Of a DNA stretch of 64,000 nucleotides, positions 34,864 to 46,100 are shown piece by piece. Location of the stretch: NCBI GenBank assembly GCA_017441605.1, contig JAFRXD010000086.1, positions 1 through 64,000 on the forward strand. Reading direction: 5' to 3'. A program made the translations under genes and the position numbers. Position 1 is the first letter of the stretch. The number at the start of each line of letters is the position of its first letter. The DNA is from Thermoguttaceae bacterium (GTDB lineage Bacteria; Planctomycetota; Planctomycetia; Pirellulales; Thermoguttaceae). Below the pieces are notes generated by a model. It was not told the origin of the DNA and made no database searches. It was given only the letters and a program-made list of their open reading frames with translations.

Positions 34864-37800
34864 TTAGTCGCGAGGCGTCGCGGAACGAGCTAGGAGAGAC
34901 CAGAACTCGTCGGAGTCGTCTTCTAGCGGGAATTGGAACAAAAGGTTCGCGTCGGAACTCTCGGCGGACTCGGTTGGAACGGGCGAGTCGGGGTCGAGGG
35001 TCGGCGCCGGGGTTTCTTCGGGGACTCTATCGTTTGGAATCGCGATAGTTAGGTGGTCGAACGGGCGCCCGTCGGGATCGTAGAGGCGAATCGTCGCGAG
35101 GCGCGCGGGGGCGAGGGAGTCGTCGTCGTAAAAGTGGGACGCGACTAGGGACGTTCCCAAGCGGTCGCAGGTCGAGGTCGCGCCGTCGCCCCAGTCGATT
35201 TCCCAACGCGCGATTAGGGAACCGTTTCGAGCGGTCTCTAAATTGAGGATCGCGGCGCTTCCTTCGGCGGCGGTTTCGACGTCGACTTTGAGCGCGGGGT
35301 TGGACTCGACGACTTGCAGGACGATCTCTTTCGAGGGACCGAAAGCGCCGGAGGGATCGCGGGCTAGGGTTCTCGCGCGGCGCTCGCCGGTGGTCGTCGG
35401 GGCGACTAGGACAAGGTTGTCCGGGGCGAGCTCGTAGTCTTCGAGGGCGTCGTCGGGTTTGCCGGACAAATTCCAGTAGTAGGCGAGGCGCGAGGCGGAA
35501 TCGTCGGGGGTCGGAAGTTGGGCGTCGTTCCCTAGCTCGACGAGGAGCCGGTCGAGTTCGAAGGCGCCGGTCGTCGCGGAAATTTGTCGCCAAACGGAGT
35601 CGTCGCAACCTCGCGCGACCGCCTTCGCTCTAACGTAGTATTTCGTTTCGGAATAGGGCAAGTCGAGGGTCGTCTCGCCCGATTCGTAAAGGAAGCGCCG
35701 AGAGCAGAATTCGAAATTGGGGTCGGACCCGTATTCTAGGACAAGGCGGTCCGCGCCCGGGACGGCGCCGACGTTGAGAACGATTTCCAACTCGCCGACC
35801 GAAACGAGTTCGAGGGTCGGGGGAGCGAGGGGTTGGATTTCGGCGCCGGGCTTCGCGCAGAAGCGAGTCCAAGGGGAGTCGGCGTAACCGGCGCCGATCG
35901 CCTTGATTTGGAAGTAGTAGACGGAGCCGGTCGCGAGCCCCGAAATCGTCTTGGTTCCGGTCGAGGAGTAGTTTTTGCGGGAATAGGTCGCGAAGTTCGG
36001 ATCCAAGCCGTAGTAAAGGAGATAGGAGTTGGCGCCGTCGGTCGGCTCGAGTCGGAAGGAGACGCTCGCGTCGCCGACGGACTCGAGGGAAACGTTGGGC
36101 GGGGTCAGGATCTGAAATTCGGGCAGGGTTTGAGCCTCGAAAGGGGTCCACTCGGAGTCGTCGCGGGTTTGCGCGGTCGCTTTGACCCGGAAGTAGTAAA
36201 GGGTTTCAAACGAGAGCTCGGAGATCGTTTTAACGCCAAGCCCGGAGAAGGTCGCGACGCTCGCGTCGGCGAAAGTCGGATCGGTTCCGTATGCGACGAC
36301 GAACTCGGAACCGTTCGCGGGGGCGACGATTTGAAACGCGATCGAGGATTTGGTCGATTCGATCGAACGGACCTCGGGGGGCGCCAAGTATCGTTCCTCG
36401 CTTTGAGTCGCGAAGGTCGCGGTCGTCCAGGGGGAATCTTCGCGGTCGGGCACGGTCGCCTTAACTCTAACGTAGACGTCGGTTCCGGAGGGGAGATTCG
36501 CGAGGGTCTCGACGCCCGGGGACGTCCGGCGTCTAGTCCATCGGGTCGCAAAGTTTGGGTCGAGCGAGTATTCGAGAACGTATTCCTCGGCGAACTCGAC
36601 CTCTCCGATCGCCAAGTCGAGGGACGTTAGCGTCGCGCGAGCCGCGACGAGCGTCGGAGAGGACAGAACGCCCAAGGGGGCGAGGGTTCGGGCTTGGAGG
36701 GTCGCCCAATCGGAATCGTTGCGCCCGGGCGCGGTCGCCTTGACGCGAAGATAGATCGTCGAGTCGGAGGGGAGCCCGGCGATCGTCTTGTCGCCGCTCG
36801 AGGAGAAATGGGCGGATCCGAAGGACGCAAAGTTCGGCGAGGCGCTATATTGAACGACGTAGACGGTCGCGCCGAGGACGGGGGCGAGTTGAATCGCGAG
36901 GGAGGAGACGGTCGCGTCGAGAAGGGAGACGCCGGGAGTATCGAGCGGCGGCGCGACGTCCGGGGTCGTGGCGTCGAACCAAGTCGGGGCGGAGTCCTCG
37001 CGGTCGTCGGCGGTAGCGAAGACGCGGAAATAGTAGGTTGAACCGGGAGTTAGATCGGCAAAGGTCGTTAAGCCGAACTGGGTTTCGACGACGGCGAAAG
37101 AGGCGAAGGAGGGATCGGTTCCCCACTCGATTCTGCAACCGGTCGCGTTTGGAACTTCGACGACGGAAACGATTATCTCGCTCGAAGTCGCGCCGAAAAG
37201 GGAGACGAAGGGGCAATCGAGGACGTCGCTTTCCTCGTAGAGGGTCGTCGCGACGATAAGCGTCGGCTCGGAGTCGAGGCGATTCTCGGCGACGGCTCGA
37301 ATGCGAAAGCGATAGGTCGTTTCGGGTTCGAGCGCGGCGATCGAGGTCGCACCGGGGGCGGCGAGCCGGACGAGGGTCGAGTTCTCAAAGGATTGGTCGG
37401 TCGAGTATTCGAGTAGGTAAGCGTCGGCGCCGTCGACGGATCCGACGACGAGCGCGATTTCGCGAGTGGCGATCGAGGCGACTTCGAGGGTCGGGGAATC
37501 GAGTTTCGGGGCGACGAGTCGGAGGGTCGTCGCCTCGACGCGGGACCATTGGGAGTCGATCGTCGCGGGGGCGGTCGCTTTGACTCTGAGGTAATAAGTC
37601 GTTGCCGGGCTTAAATTCGGAACGGCGACAGAGCCGGGAGTCGAGCAATAGCGACTCTCGGCGTTTTCGAAGTTGGGATCGGTTCCGTATTGAAGGAGGT
37701 ATCGGGCGGCGCCGTCGACGGTTCCAATTTCGAGCGCGATTTCGGTCTCGGAAACGGAAGAAACGGCGAGGGTCGGGGGATCGAGGGTCGGAATTTCGGA

Positions 37801-39996
37801 TCGATATTCATAAGGTCCCAGATCGACGGCGTTTTGGAAGCGCGGGGCTCCGGCGAGATCGGTCTCGACGGACACGAGGGCGTCGTTTCCCTTGTCGATC
37901 GCTTGCGATCCCGGCGCGAGAGAATAGTCTCTCGCGTCGGGGTCTAGGAAGAGGGGAAGATTCGCGTCGTAGAAGAAGAAATCCTCGTTCGACGCGACCT
38001 CTACCATTTCAAAGGAGACCGCGAGGAGTCGCCTCGCGCGAACGGTCCCGGCGGAATCCTTGGCGATTTCTCCGGCGTCGGGGGACGCGTTGAATAGGAG
38101 AATGGAATTGTCGAGGGCGACTTCTCCGGCGGTAAAGATAGCGCCGCCGGAGCCCTCGGAGCAGGAGTTGTCGACGAGGGCGCAGTTGACGAGTCTCGCG
38201 ACGCTCGTTTCGTCGCAGTAGAAGGCTCCGCCGGAGTCGGTCGCGCGGTTATTGTCGAAGAGGCAGTCGACAAAGTCGGCGTTTGAATTACCGCAGACGC
38301 GGACGGCGGCGCCGAGCCCCGCCTCGTTGTCCTCAAAAGAGCAATCGACGAAGGACGTCTCGCCGTAAAGGGCGGCGGCGCCCCCTCCGTAACCGGAAAA
38401 CCACCAGAGGTTTCCGTCGGTCTTGGCGACGTTTCCGACAAATTTGCAACGAGCGAACGTTCCCAAGAGCGCGTAAATCCCCCCGCCGATGAGAGCGGAG
38501 TTTTCTTGGAAAAGGCAATCGTCAAAACGGACGTCGGCGCAAACGTAGAGGGCTCCGCCGTACGTACAACTCGCGCTATCGCAGACATTGCGACTGAAAA
38601 CGCAATTCGTCGCGGAACCGACAAAGTTCGCGATCGTTCCGTCGCCGTCGACGTCCTCGAACGCCAAATCGAACCCGGCGCCGACGTAATCGCCGCTATT
38701 TTCGGATATAACGCAGTTCGCGGCGCGGAATTCCTCTTCGAATCTGACGTAGGCGCCGCCACCGGAACTCGCGGTATTGCGAGAAATTTCGCAGTTTGTC
38801 AAGATCAGCTTCGAACCGCGATAATAGATGGCTCCCCCCATCATCGCGCTATTGGACAGCAAGTCGGAGTCGACGATTTCGAGCGGGGCGCAACCGCCTT
38901 CTATCGCGCCGCCCCCTTCGGAGGCGACGTTGTCGACAAAACGACAACCGACGATTTTGTCGTCGTTACAATCGCTGTAGAAGGCGCCGGCCCAATAGGC
39001 GGAATTCGCGACGAACTCGCAGTTTTTATAAGAGGAGTCGCCATAGGAATAGACGGCTCCTCCGCAACTCGACGCGGAATTGTCGGCAAAGCGGGAATCG
39101 ACAACGGAGGCGTCGAACAAGGAAAAGAGGGCGCCGCCCCATTTGGAGGCGTTTCCCTCGAACGCGCACGCTTGGATCGTCAAATCGCCGGCGCAGTAGG
39201 TGTATATCGCGCCGCCGTCGACGGCGGAGGAGTTGTCGACAAACGCGGAGTTTTGGACGACTAGGGAACCGGCGTAATAAATCGCGCCGCCGCGTCCTTT
39301 GAGAGAGTCGTTCGAGTCGTTCGAGGCGACGTTGTCTTTGAAAACGCAATCGGAAATCAGAAGACGATTGTAGAGGGAAAGGAGACCGCCGCCGACGCCG
39401 TAGGCTCTATTGCCGACGACGCGACACTTATCGAGCGCGAACGCTTTTCCCCCGTTCGCGACGTAGATCCCGGCGCCTTCGTCGGCGCGCCCGCCGGTTA
39501 CGGTCAACCCGCTAATAGCGCAGGAATTCCGAATAAGAAAGGCGCGGGACGCCCCGTTGGCGTCGATCGTCAAGCCGGGAGCGTCGCCGGTTTCGTCCCA
39601 GAGGTCTGTCGCGTCGATAACGATCAATTTGTCGACGACCAATTCGGAGCCGGAAAGAACGATCGTTTTTCCCTTTAGGGCGGGGGAGAAGCGAACGACG
39701 TCGCCGTCTTTCGCGTTAAGGAGAGCGCGGCGGAGGGAGCCTTCGACGGTCGCGGAATCGGAAACCGAATCGACGATCCAGGTCGCGCTCGACGAGGCTT
39801 CGGCGGAAATAACTTCCGAATTGAAAACGGATTCGTCGACTAGCGCGGAGGATTCGTCAAGAGACTCGAACGGCTCGGCAAATTGCGCGACGGAGTCGCT
39901 CGGCGGTTCGAACGAGGGGGAACAAGGGACGGCGCTCAGAAGGGCGCGCGCCTCCAGTTCTTCCAAGACGGAGCGACGGGTTTTGGCTTCGATCAT
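34864..39996 (-). CDS. Giant surface protein with beta-helix, FN3 and PKD-like domains (1710 aa)
   Basis: Start taken at ATG 39994-39996; a TTG 17 codons upstream is less likely. The N-terminus is very short before LEELEARALLSA (residues 11-22). Residues ~70-730 are one long right-handed beta-helix unit with GGGAIY/GGAVYSYGD repeats, closing with SQAIDKGND and DLGPYEY. Eight FN3 modules follow (~736-1480). Next comes a PKD-like domain (~1483-1656) with ARWEIDWGDGATS and HFYDDDS. The C-terminus DDSDEFWSLLARSATPRD carries the family's terminal motif. No Sec signal peptide or membrane anchor is seen. It is smaller than its neighbours and lacks LRR and PPC modules. Upstream (40062-40085) a strong hairpin follows the neighbouring gene, so it may have its own promoter, which I could not identify. 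Confidence 0.88.
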   Translation of the reverse strand: MIEAKTRRSVLEELEARALLSAVPCSPSFEPPSDSVAQFAEPFESLDESSALVDESVFNSEVISAEASSSATWIVDSVSDSATVEGSLRRALLNAKDGDVVRFSPALKGKTIVLSGSELVVDKLIVIDATDLWDETGDAPGLTIDANGASRAFLIRNSCAISGLTVTGGRADEGAGIYVANGGKAFALDKCRVVGNRAYGVGGGLLSLYNRLLISDCVFKDNVASNDSNDSLKGRGGAIYYAGSLVVQNSAFVDNSSAVDGGAIYTYCAGDLTIQACAFEGNASKWGGALFSLFDASVVDSRFADNSASSCGGAVYSYGDSSYKNCEFVANSAYWAGAFYSDCNDDKIVGCRFVDNVASEGGGAIEGGCAPLEIVDSDLLSNSAMMGGAIYYRGSKLILTNCEISRNTASSGGGAYVRFEEEFRAANCVISENSGDYVGAGFDLAFEDVDGDGTIANFVGSATNCVFSRNVCDSASCTYGGALYVCADVRFDDCLFQENSALIGGGIYALLGTFARCKFVGNVAKTDGNLWWFSGYGGGAAALYGETSFVDCSFEDNEAGLGAAVRVCGNSNADFVDCLFDNNRATDSGGAFYCDETSVARLVNCALVDNSCSEGSGGAIFTAGEVALDNSILLFNASPDAGEIAKDSAGTVRARRLLAVSFEMVEVASNEDFFFYDANLPLFLDPDARDYSLAPGSQAIDKGNDALVSVETDLAGAPRFQNAVDLGPYEYRSEIPTLDPPTLAVSSVSETEIALEIGTVDGAARYLLQYGTDPNFENAESRYCSTPGSVAVPNLSPATTYYLRVKATAPATIDSQWSRVEATTLRLVAPKLDSPTLEVASIATREIALVVGSVDGADAYLLEYSTDQSFENSTLVRLAAPGATSIAALEPETTYRFRIRAVAENRLDSEPTLIVATTLYEESDVLDCPFVSLFGATSSEIIVSVVEVPNATGCRIEWGTDPSFASFAVVETQFGLTTFADLTPGSTYYFRVFATADDREDSAPTWFDATTPDVAPPLDTPGVSLLDATVSSLAIQLAPVLGATVYVVQYSASPNFASFGSAHFSSSGDKTIAGLPSDSTIYLRVKATAPGRNDSDWATLQARTLAPLGVLSSPTLVAARATLTSLDLAIGEVEFAEEYVLEYSLDPNFATRWTRRRTSPGVETLANLPSGTDVYVRVKATVPDREDSPWTTATFATQSEERYLAPPEVRSIESTKSSIAFQIVAPANGSEFVVAYGTDPTFADASVATFSGLGVKTISELSFETLYYFRVKATAQTRDDSEWTPFEAQTLPEFQILTPPNVSLESVGDASVSFRLEPTDGANSYLLYYGLDPNFATYSRKNYSSTGTKTISGLATGSVYYFQIKAIGAGYADSPWTRFCAKPGAEIQPLAPPTLELVSVGELEIVLNVGAVPGADRLVLEYGSDPNFEFCSRRFLYESGETTLDLPYSETKYYVRAKAVARGCDDSVWRQISATTGAFELDRLLVELGNDAQLPTPDDSASRLAYYWNLSGKPDDALEDYELAPDNLVLVAPTTTGERRARTLARDPSGAFGPSKEIVLQVVESNPALKVDVETAAEGSAAILNLETARNGSLIARWEIDWGDGATSTCDRLGTSLVASHFYDDDSLAPARLATIRLYDPDGRPFDHLTIAIPNDRVPEETPAPTLDPDSPVPTESAESSDANLLFQFPLEDDSDEFWSLLARSATPRD

Positions 39997-40061
39997 TTTG
40001 TTCCGCTTTCGTTGCGTCGTCGAACGAGTTTGTTTCGCAAATACCAAAAAGGGGTCTGGTA

Positions 40062-40085
40062 GGAGCGAGCGCCGGGGCTCGCTCC
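40062..40085 (-). terminator. Terminator-like hairpin after the 3869-residue gene
   Basis: A perfect 9-bp stem (GGAGCGAGC/GCTCGCTCC) with a 6-base loop lies 16 bp after the stop. On the minus strand it is followed, after about ten bases, by CCCCTTTTT. Confidence 0.65.
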
Positions 40086-40101
40086 GTATTTCGAGGTCGG
40101 T

Positions 40102-43100
40102 CTAACGTTTTTCCTCGCGAGAGGAAACGAGCGATCGGGCGAGGGCGTCGAGTGAATCGCCCAGCTCGAGGTCGAGAGCGTCGTCAAGTTCTTGGTCGTA
40201 GAGGACGACGATCGCCGGGGTGACGATCCTCGGGGCCGGAGTAAGGTCGTTCGCGGCGGTCGTCTTCGCGGTCAGGGTCGTCCAGGAGGACTCGCCTTGG
40301 GAGGTCGAGGTCGCCTTGACGCGGAAGTAGTAGGTCGTTCCGGAAGTTAGCCCGGAGATCGTCTTGACGCCGGAGCTCGGGTAGGTTTTGGTCGAGCTCG
40401 ACGAGAAAGAGGAGTCGGTTCCGTACTCGACGAGGTAGGACTCGGCGCCGTCGACCGCTCCGATATTGAGAACGACGGCGGACTTGGTAACGGAGGCGGA
40501 GACGCTCGGGGCGGCGAGGCCGGTCGTTCGGGCTTGGAACTCGTTCCATTCGGAGTCGGCGACGCCGGTCGCGGTCGCCTTAACGCGGAAGTAGTAGGTC
40601 GTTCCGGAGGCAAGCCCGGAGAGGGTTTTGGCGCCGGAGGTCGTATAAGTCTTTGTCGCGCAGGTCGCGAAGGACGGGTCGGTTCCGTATTCGAGGACGT
40701 ACTTCGCGGCGCCGTCGACGGGGTTGATTTTTAAGACGATCGAGGTCTTGTTCGGGGTAACGGCGACGGTCGGGGGAACCGGGCTCGCGGCGGTCGTCGT
40801 CGCGGAGGCGGACGCCCAGGGCGAGTCGAGGTAGTTCGCGGCGGTCGCCTTAACGCGAACGTAGTAAGTCGTTCCGGGGTTTAGATCGGCGAGCGAGAGG
40901 GCTCCGGGGGAGGAGAGGGAAACGCTCGTCGCGGAGGAGAAATTCGGAGAGGTTCCGTATTCGAGAACGTATCGAGTCGCGTTCGGAACGGCTCCAATAA
41001 CGAGATCGAGCTCGGTCGAGTTGGCGGAACAGGAGAGGGTCGGGGCGTTTAGCGCGGGGGCGCCCTCCTTGGTGGTCGCGCTAAAGGAGGTCGACCAGTT
41101 AGAATTGACGCGGGAGACGTTGTCGCCCAAGGCTCTCGCGGAGAAGTAGTACTTCGTCTTCGGGGTCAAGCCGTCGACGCGACAGCTACTCGTCGCGCCG
41201 CAGGTCGCGTACTGAGCGTTGGAGAAATCGGGGCTCGTCGAGTAGCGAACTTCGTATCCGGAGGCGTTGGCGGAATTATAGCTCTTGACGACGACGAGAT
41301 CGGAGCCGACGCTCGTCGCGTAAGTCTTTGGCGTCGCGAGCTGACCGGCGGAGTAGCTAAGGACGTTCCACATCGAGTCGTTGGCGGCCGAGCCGGTCGC
41401 TTTGACGCGGAAGTAGTACTTGGTCGCGAAGGTAAGCCCGGTAATCGTTCGGACGCCGCTATTGAACGTTTTGGTTTTCGCGTTGGAGAAGTCCTCGTTC
41501 TCGCCATACTCGACGACGTACTTTTCACCGTTCGTTACCGGTTTGATATTGAGGGTAATCGAGGTCTTAATCGCAGAGGCGGAAACGACGGGCATCGCGA
41601 GTTGTCCGCCGGTGTAGATCTTGGACTTGACGCAGTATTCGGAATCGGCGCGCCCGGTCGCGGTCGCTTTGGCGCGGACGTAGTACCAGGTTCCGGAAGT
41701 CAAGCCGGAGATCGTCTTAACGCCGGAGCTGGAATAGGTCTTGGTCGAGAAGGTCGCGAAGTTGGCGTCGGTCGAGTACTCGACGACGTACTTCTGGGCG
41801 TCGTCGACGGCGCTAATTTTTACGACGACGGCGGTTTTGGTACCGGAAAGGGAGATCGTCGGGACGTCGAGGGGCTCGAGAACCGGCAGGGTGGCGACGC
41901 AACCGACGGTCCAATCGGAGTCGAGCGCCCCTTCCCCGATCGCTTTGACGCGGAAATAATAGATCGTATCGGGGGTAAGATTCGAGATCGTCGTCGCGCC
42001 GAAGGTCCCGACTCGCTCGATCGCGTTCGCGAAATTCGGATCGAGCGAGTATTGTAGAACGAGAGCCGAAGCGCCGGAAACGGGCGCGACGTCGAAGGTT
42101 ATCGAGTCGGAGTTCGAGGAGGCTTGGACGGAAGGGGCGTCTAGGGTTGGCGTATCGTCGAGGGTGGTCGCGACGAGGGGTTCGGTCCAAGCGGAATCGA
42201 CGCGGGAGACGTCGTCGCCAAGCGCTTTGACGCGGAGGTAGTATTGGGTGGAAGGGTTTAGTTCGCCGACGGTTATCGTTCCGGCGGATTCGTCGACAAA
42301 GATCGAGGAATCGTCGAACTGGGAGTTTGTCGCAAGTTCGACGGCGTATCCGGAGGCGCCGGTTACGGCGACGACTTTGAGGGTAATCGAGCGAACGTCG
42401 ACGGCGAGGATCGAGGCGGAGACGTCGTTGAGCTGTCCGGCGGCGCGAGCGAGAGTCGTCCATTCGGAATCTCGAACGTCCTCGCTATTGGAAGTCGCCT
42501 TAACGCGGAAGTAATAGAGGGTTCCGAAGGTCAATCCGGAGATCGTTTTGGCCCCCTCGGTCGAGTAAATTTTGGTCTTGGCGCCGACGAAATCGGGACT
42601 CGTTCCGTATTCGAGCAGGTAGGCGTCAGCGTTGGGAACGGCGTCGATTTTTAAGACGACGGAGGTCTTTGTCGAGGTCGCGGAGACGTTCGGGGCGGCG
42701 AGCGCCAGTCCGCCGGGGATTAGGGTAAGCGTCTCGGTATAGGGAGACTCGGGGGCGGTCGTCGAGGTCGCTTTCGCGCGGACGTAGTAGATTGTTCCGG
42801 AAGTCAAGCCGGAGATCGTTTTCACGCCGGCGGTCGAATAGGTCTTGCTCGCGAAGGTCGCAAAGGTCGGGTCGGTTCCGTATTCGACGACGTACTTCTG
42901 GGCTCCTTGAACGGCGCCAATTCTTAGGACGATCGCGCTATTTGTGGTCGACGAGGAGAGGGTCGGGGTCGCCAGCGCTCTAACGTAGAACTCGTAGGCT
43001 CCGAGATCGACCGAATCGCCGTTGATTCTCGGATTGCCCGCGAGGTCAAGCTCGGTCGCGACGAGGGAGTTGTCGCCTTTGTCGACGGCTTGCGAGCTTG

Positions 43101-46100
43101 CGGCGAGGGAATAATCGCCGTTCACGGAATCAAAGAATAAGGGCAGATCGGGGTCGTAAAGATAGTTGACGACGCCCTCGTCCGAGGCGTTCGACCAAGA
43201 CGCGAACGACGACAAGACATTTCTTCCGGTCACAACGGCTTTAATCCCGTCCGCTTGAATTCCCGCGCGTCCAATCGCGACGATCGAATTGTACAAGCTA
43301 AGGGTTCCGGTCGTATAAATCTCCGCCCCTTCCCCTTCATTATCGATTATCGAGACATTGCGCAAATCCGCCCTTGTATTGACGTTATTGGTAGATCCGG
43401 TCAAATGGACGCCTCCCGTTGCATTCGCCCTGTTTTTCGCAATAAGGGAATCGGTTATCGAGAGGTTTTGAATCGAATTAGAGCCGGAAAAGAAATACGC
43501 GGCGCCACCGTATCGAGCCGCTTCGTTGCCCATGAACGAGCAACGCGAGGCGGTTACGGCGCCTTTGCCGTAAAGAGCTCCGCCGGATCCATTGAGCGCG
43601 ACGTTGCTTTGGAAAGACGAGTCGACAATAGACGCGACCCCGTTCACGCTCATCGCGCCGCCGAACGCGGCTTCATTTTCGCAAAAAACGCAACGCTCGA
43701 CCGTTCCCGTTCCGAGCATTCCAACGTGGAAACCGCCCGAAAGATTTCCGCTACTATTAGAAGCGACATAACAGTCGCGAAGTTCGATCAACCCGTCCGA
43801 GTCAAACGCGCCCCCGTAAGAAACGGCGTTATTATTTGTCGCAATCGAATTCACGGCAACGAAAGTTCCACCTTTCCAAGAATGAACCGCTCCACCGGTA
43901 TAGGAAGCGGCGTTATTGACAAATCGGCATTCGTAGGCGGTCGCCGAACCTCCGGCAATAACGTCGACGCACGCCCCATATCTTCCTTGATTCGAGACAA
44001 AGAAACAATTGAAAAACTCGACGTTCTCGGACGTTACGAGCGCCCCGCCGCCCTTATCGGCATTTCCTTCGGTTATAGTCAACCCTATCAGCTTTGCCGC
44101 GCTTTCGACGACGAAAACGCCCGATAGTCCGGCGCCGCTAACGGCGATACCGGGGGCGTCGTTTGCAGCGTCCCAGAGACTGGACGCGTCGATCGCGATC
44201 GCCTTGTCGAGCAACAGCTCGCTTCCACAAAGCGTAATGGTCGCGCCCTTTAAGGAGTTATCGAAAACGACGTTGTCGTCGTCCTCGACTTGGGCGAGAA
44301 TCCAACGCAAGGAGCCTTCAAGCGTCGCGGAATCCTCGGCGGTCGTCACGGTCCAGGTTTGGAAATCGTTCTCGGTAATAGGGGCGACGATTCGCATCGA
44401 GTAGGAAATCGGCTCGCGCGCCTCGTTTTTGACGCGAACGAAGTAGGAGTCGGCGGGTAAACCGACGAGGGAGATTTTTTCGAGGCCGGTTCCACCGTTC
44501 GACGCGGCGACGAGATTTCCGTCGGCGTCGCAAAGCTCGAGGGAGACGTCGGCAAAACCTTCGGCGGGATCGTAGGTTACCTCGACGTAGTGGCGCTTCT
44601 TGCCCTCGTAATTCGTCGCGAACTTGAACCAGTCGACGTCGGTCGGATTGTGGAGGGTTAGCTCGCGCGTCGAGTCACCGGAAAGGATTCCCAAGTCGTA
44701 GGCTTGGGCGCGAGTATTGTTGGTCTCGTAGGCGTCGGGGTCGAGATTGGTCGTCGCTTGGATCGAAGTCCAAAGGGAGGCGTCGAAGTTCGTCGCGGTC
44801 GCTTGGACGCGGAAATAGTATCTAACGCCGGGGGTTAGACCGGAAATCGTTTTGGCGCCGGTCGTCGAATAGGTTTTCGTCGTGCAATTTCGGAAATTGG
44901 GGTCGGTTCCGTATTCGAGAACGTATCGGGTCGCGTTTTCGACGACGTTGATCTTGACGGTGATCGCGGTCTTCGCGGGCGTTGCGGAGAGAGTCGGCGC
45001 GGCGAGGCGCGGGAGATACTCGTAGGCGCCCAGGTCGACTATTCCGTTGTAAACGCGGGGGTTGCCCACGATATCGAACTCGGCGGACGTCAGAGAGTTG
45101 TCGCCTTTATCGAGGGCTTGGGAATCGCTCGCGAGGCGATAGCTCTCGGTCGCGTCGGCAAATAGGGGGATCGCGGGGTCGTAGAGATAGTTGACGACGC
45201 CGGAGTTCGAGGCGTTCGACCAAGCGTCGTAGGAGGATAAGACGTTGCGGGCGTTTACCGTAGCGTTGAAGCAATCGGCGTCGTCGCCGCTTTGCGTCGC
45301 CGTATTGCTCGCGATAATCGAATTGTCGAAATTATGGGTTCCATAATAGCAGCGGACGCCTCCGCTGTAAGTAGCGGAGTTGTTGGCGATAGTGCAGTTG
45401 ACATAACTTCCCATTCCGTCGTAAATGTAAGCGCCGCCGCCGGAAGAAGAGGAATTGTCAGAGATCAAGCAGTTGGAGAACGTCGATGTTCCAAAGTCGA
45501 GATACGCGCCGCCGCCGTAAGTTGCGCCGGTATTGCCGGTAATCTCGCAGCCGACGAAAGAACGGCTTCCGGAATAGCAATACAACCCCGCGCCATATCC
45601 CGATGAATTCATTGCGTTTCCGCTAATAGAGCAGTTGGAGAACGTCGAGGTTCCGGCGCGCAAATAGACTCCCCCGCCATAACTGTTCGCGTAATTCCCG
45701 ACGATAGCGCAGTTTTCCATTGTCAATGAAGCGCTAGAATAGAGACCGCCGCCTTGATAGGCGTTGCCTTCGGCAATCGTCAACCCTTTAATCGTCGAGT
45801 CGGCTTGGACGGTGAAAACGCGGGACTTATTTGAACCGCTAATCGTAATATCGCGACCGGTTCCATTGATCGTTACCGGAGTTCCCACGTAAAGATCGAC
45901 TCCCCCCAACGCGATCGTCGCGCCTTGTAGGTCTGGCGCGAACGTAATCGTATCCCCTTGGTTTGCATAGGCTATGGCTTCGCGCAAGGAGATTTTCCCG
46001 TCGAACTCGTCGACAAGGTCTTCGGCGGTCGTAACGACGACCGACGGGGCTTCGGGGTTCTTGACGAAGGTTTCTTGGAATTCATAAGGACCGCAATCGA

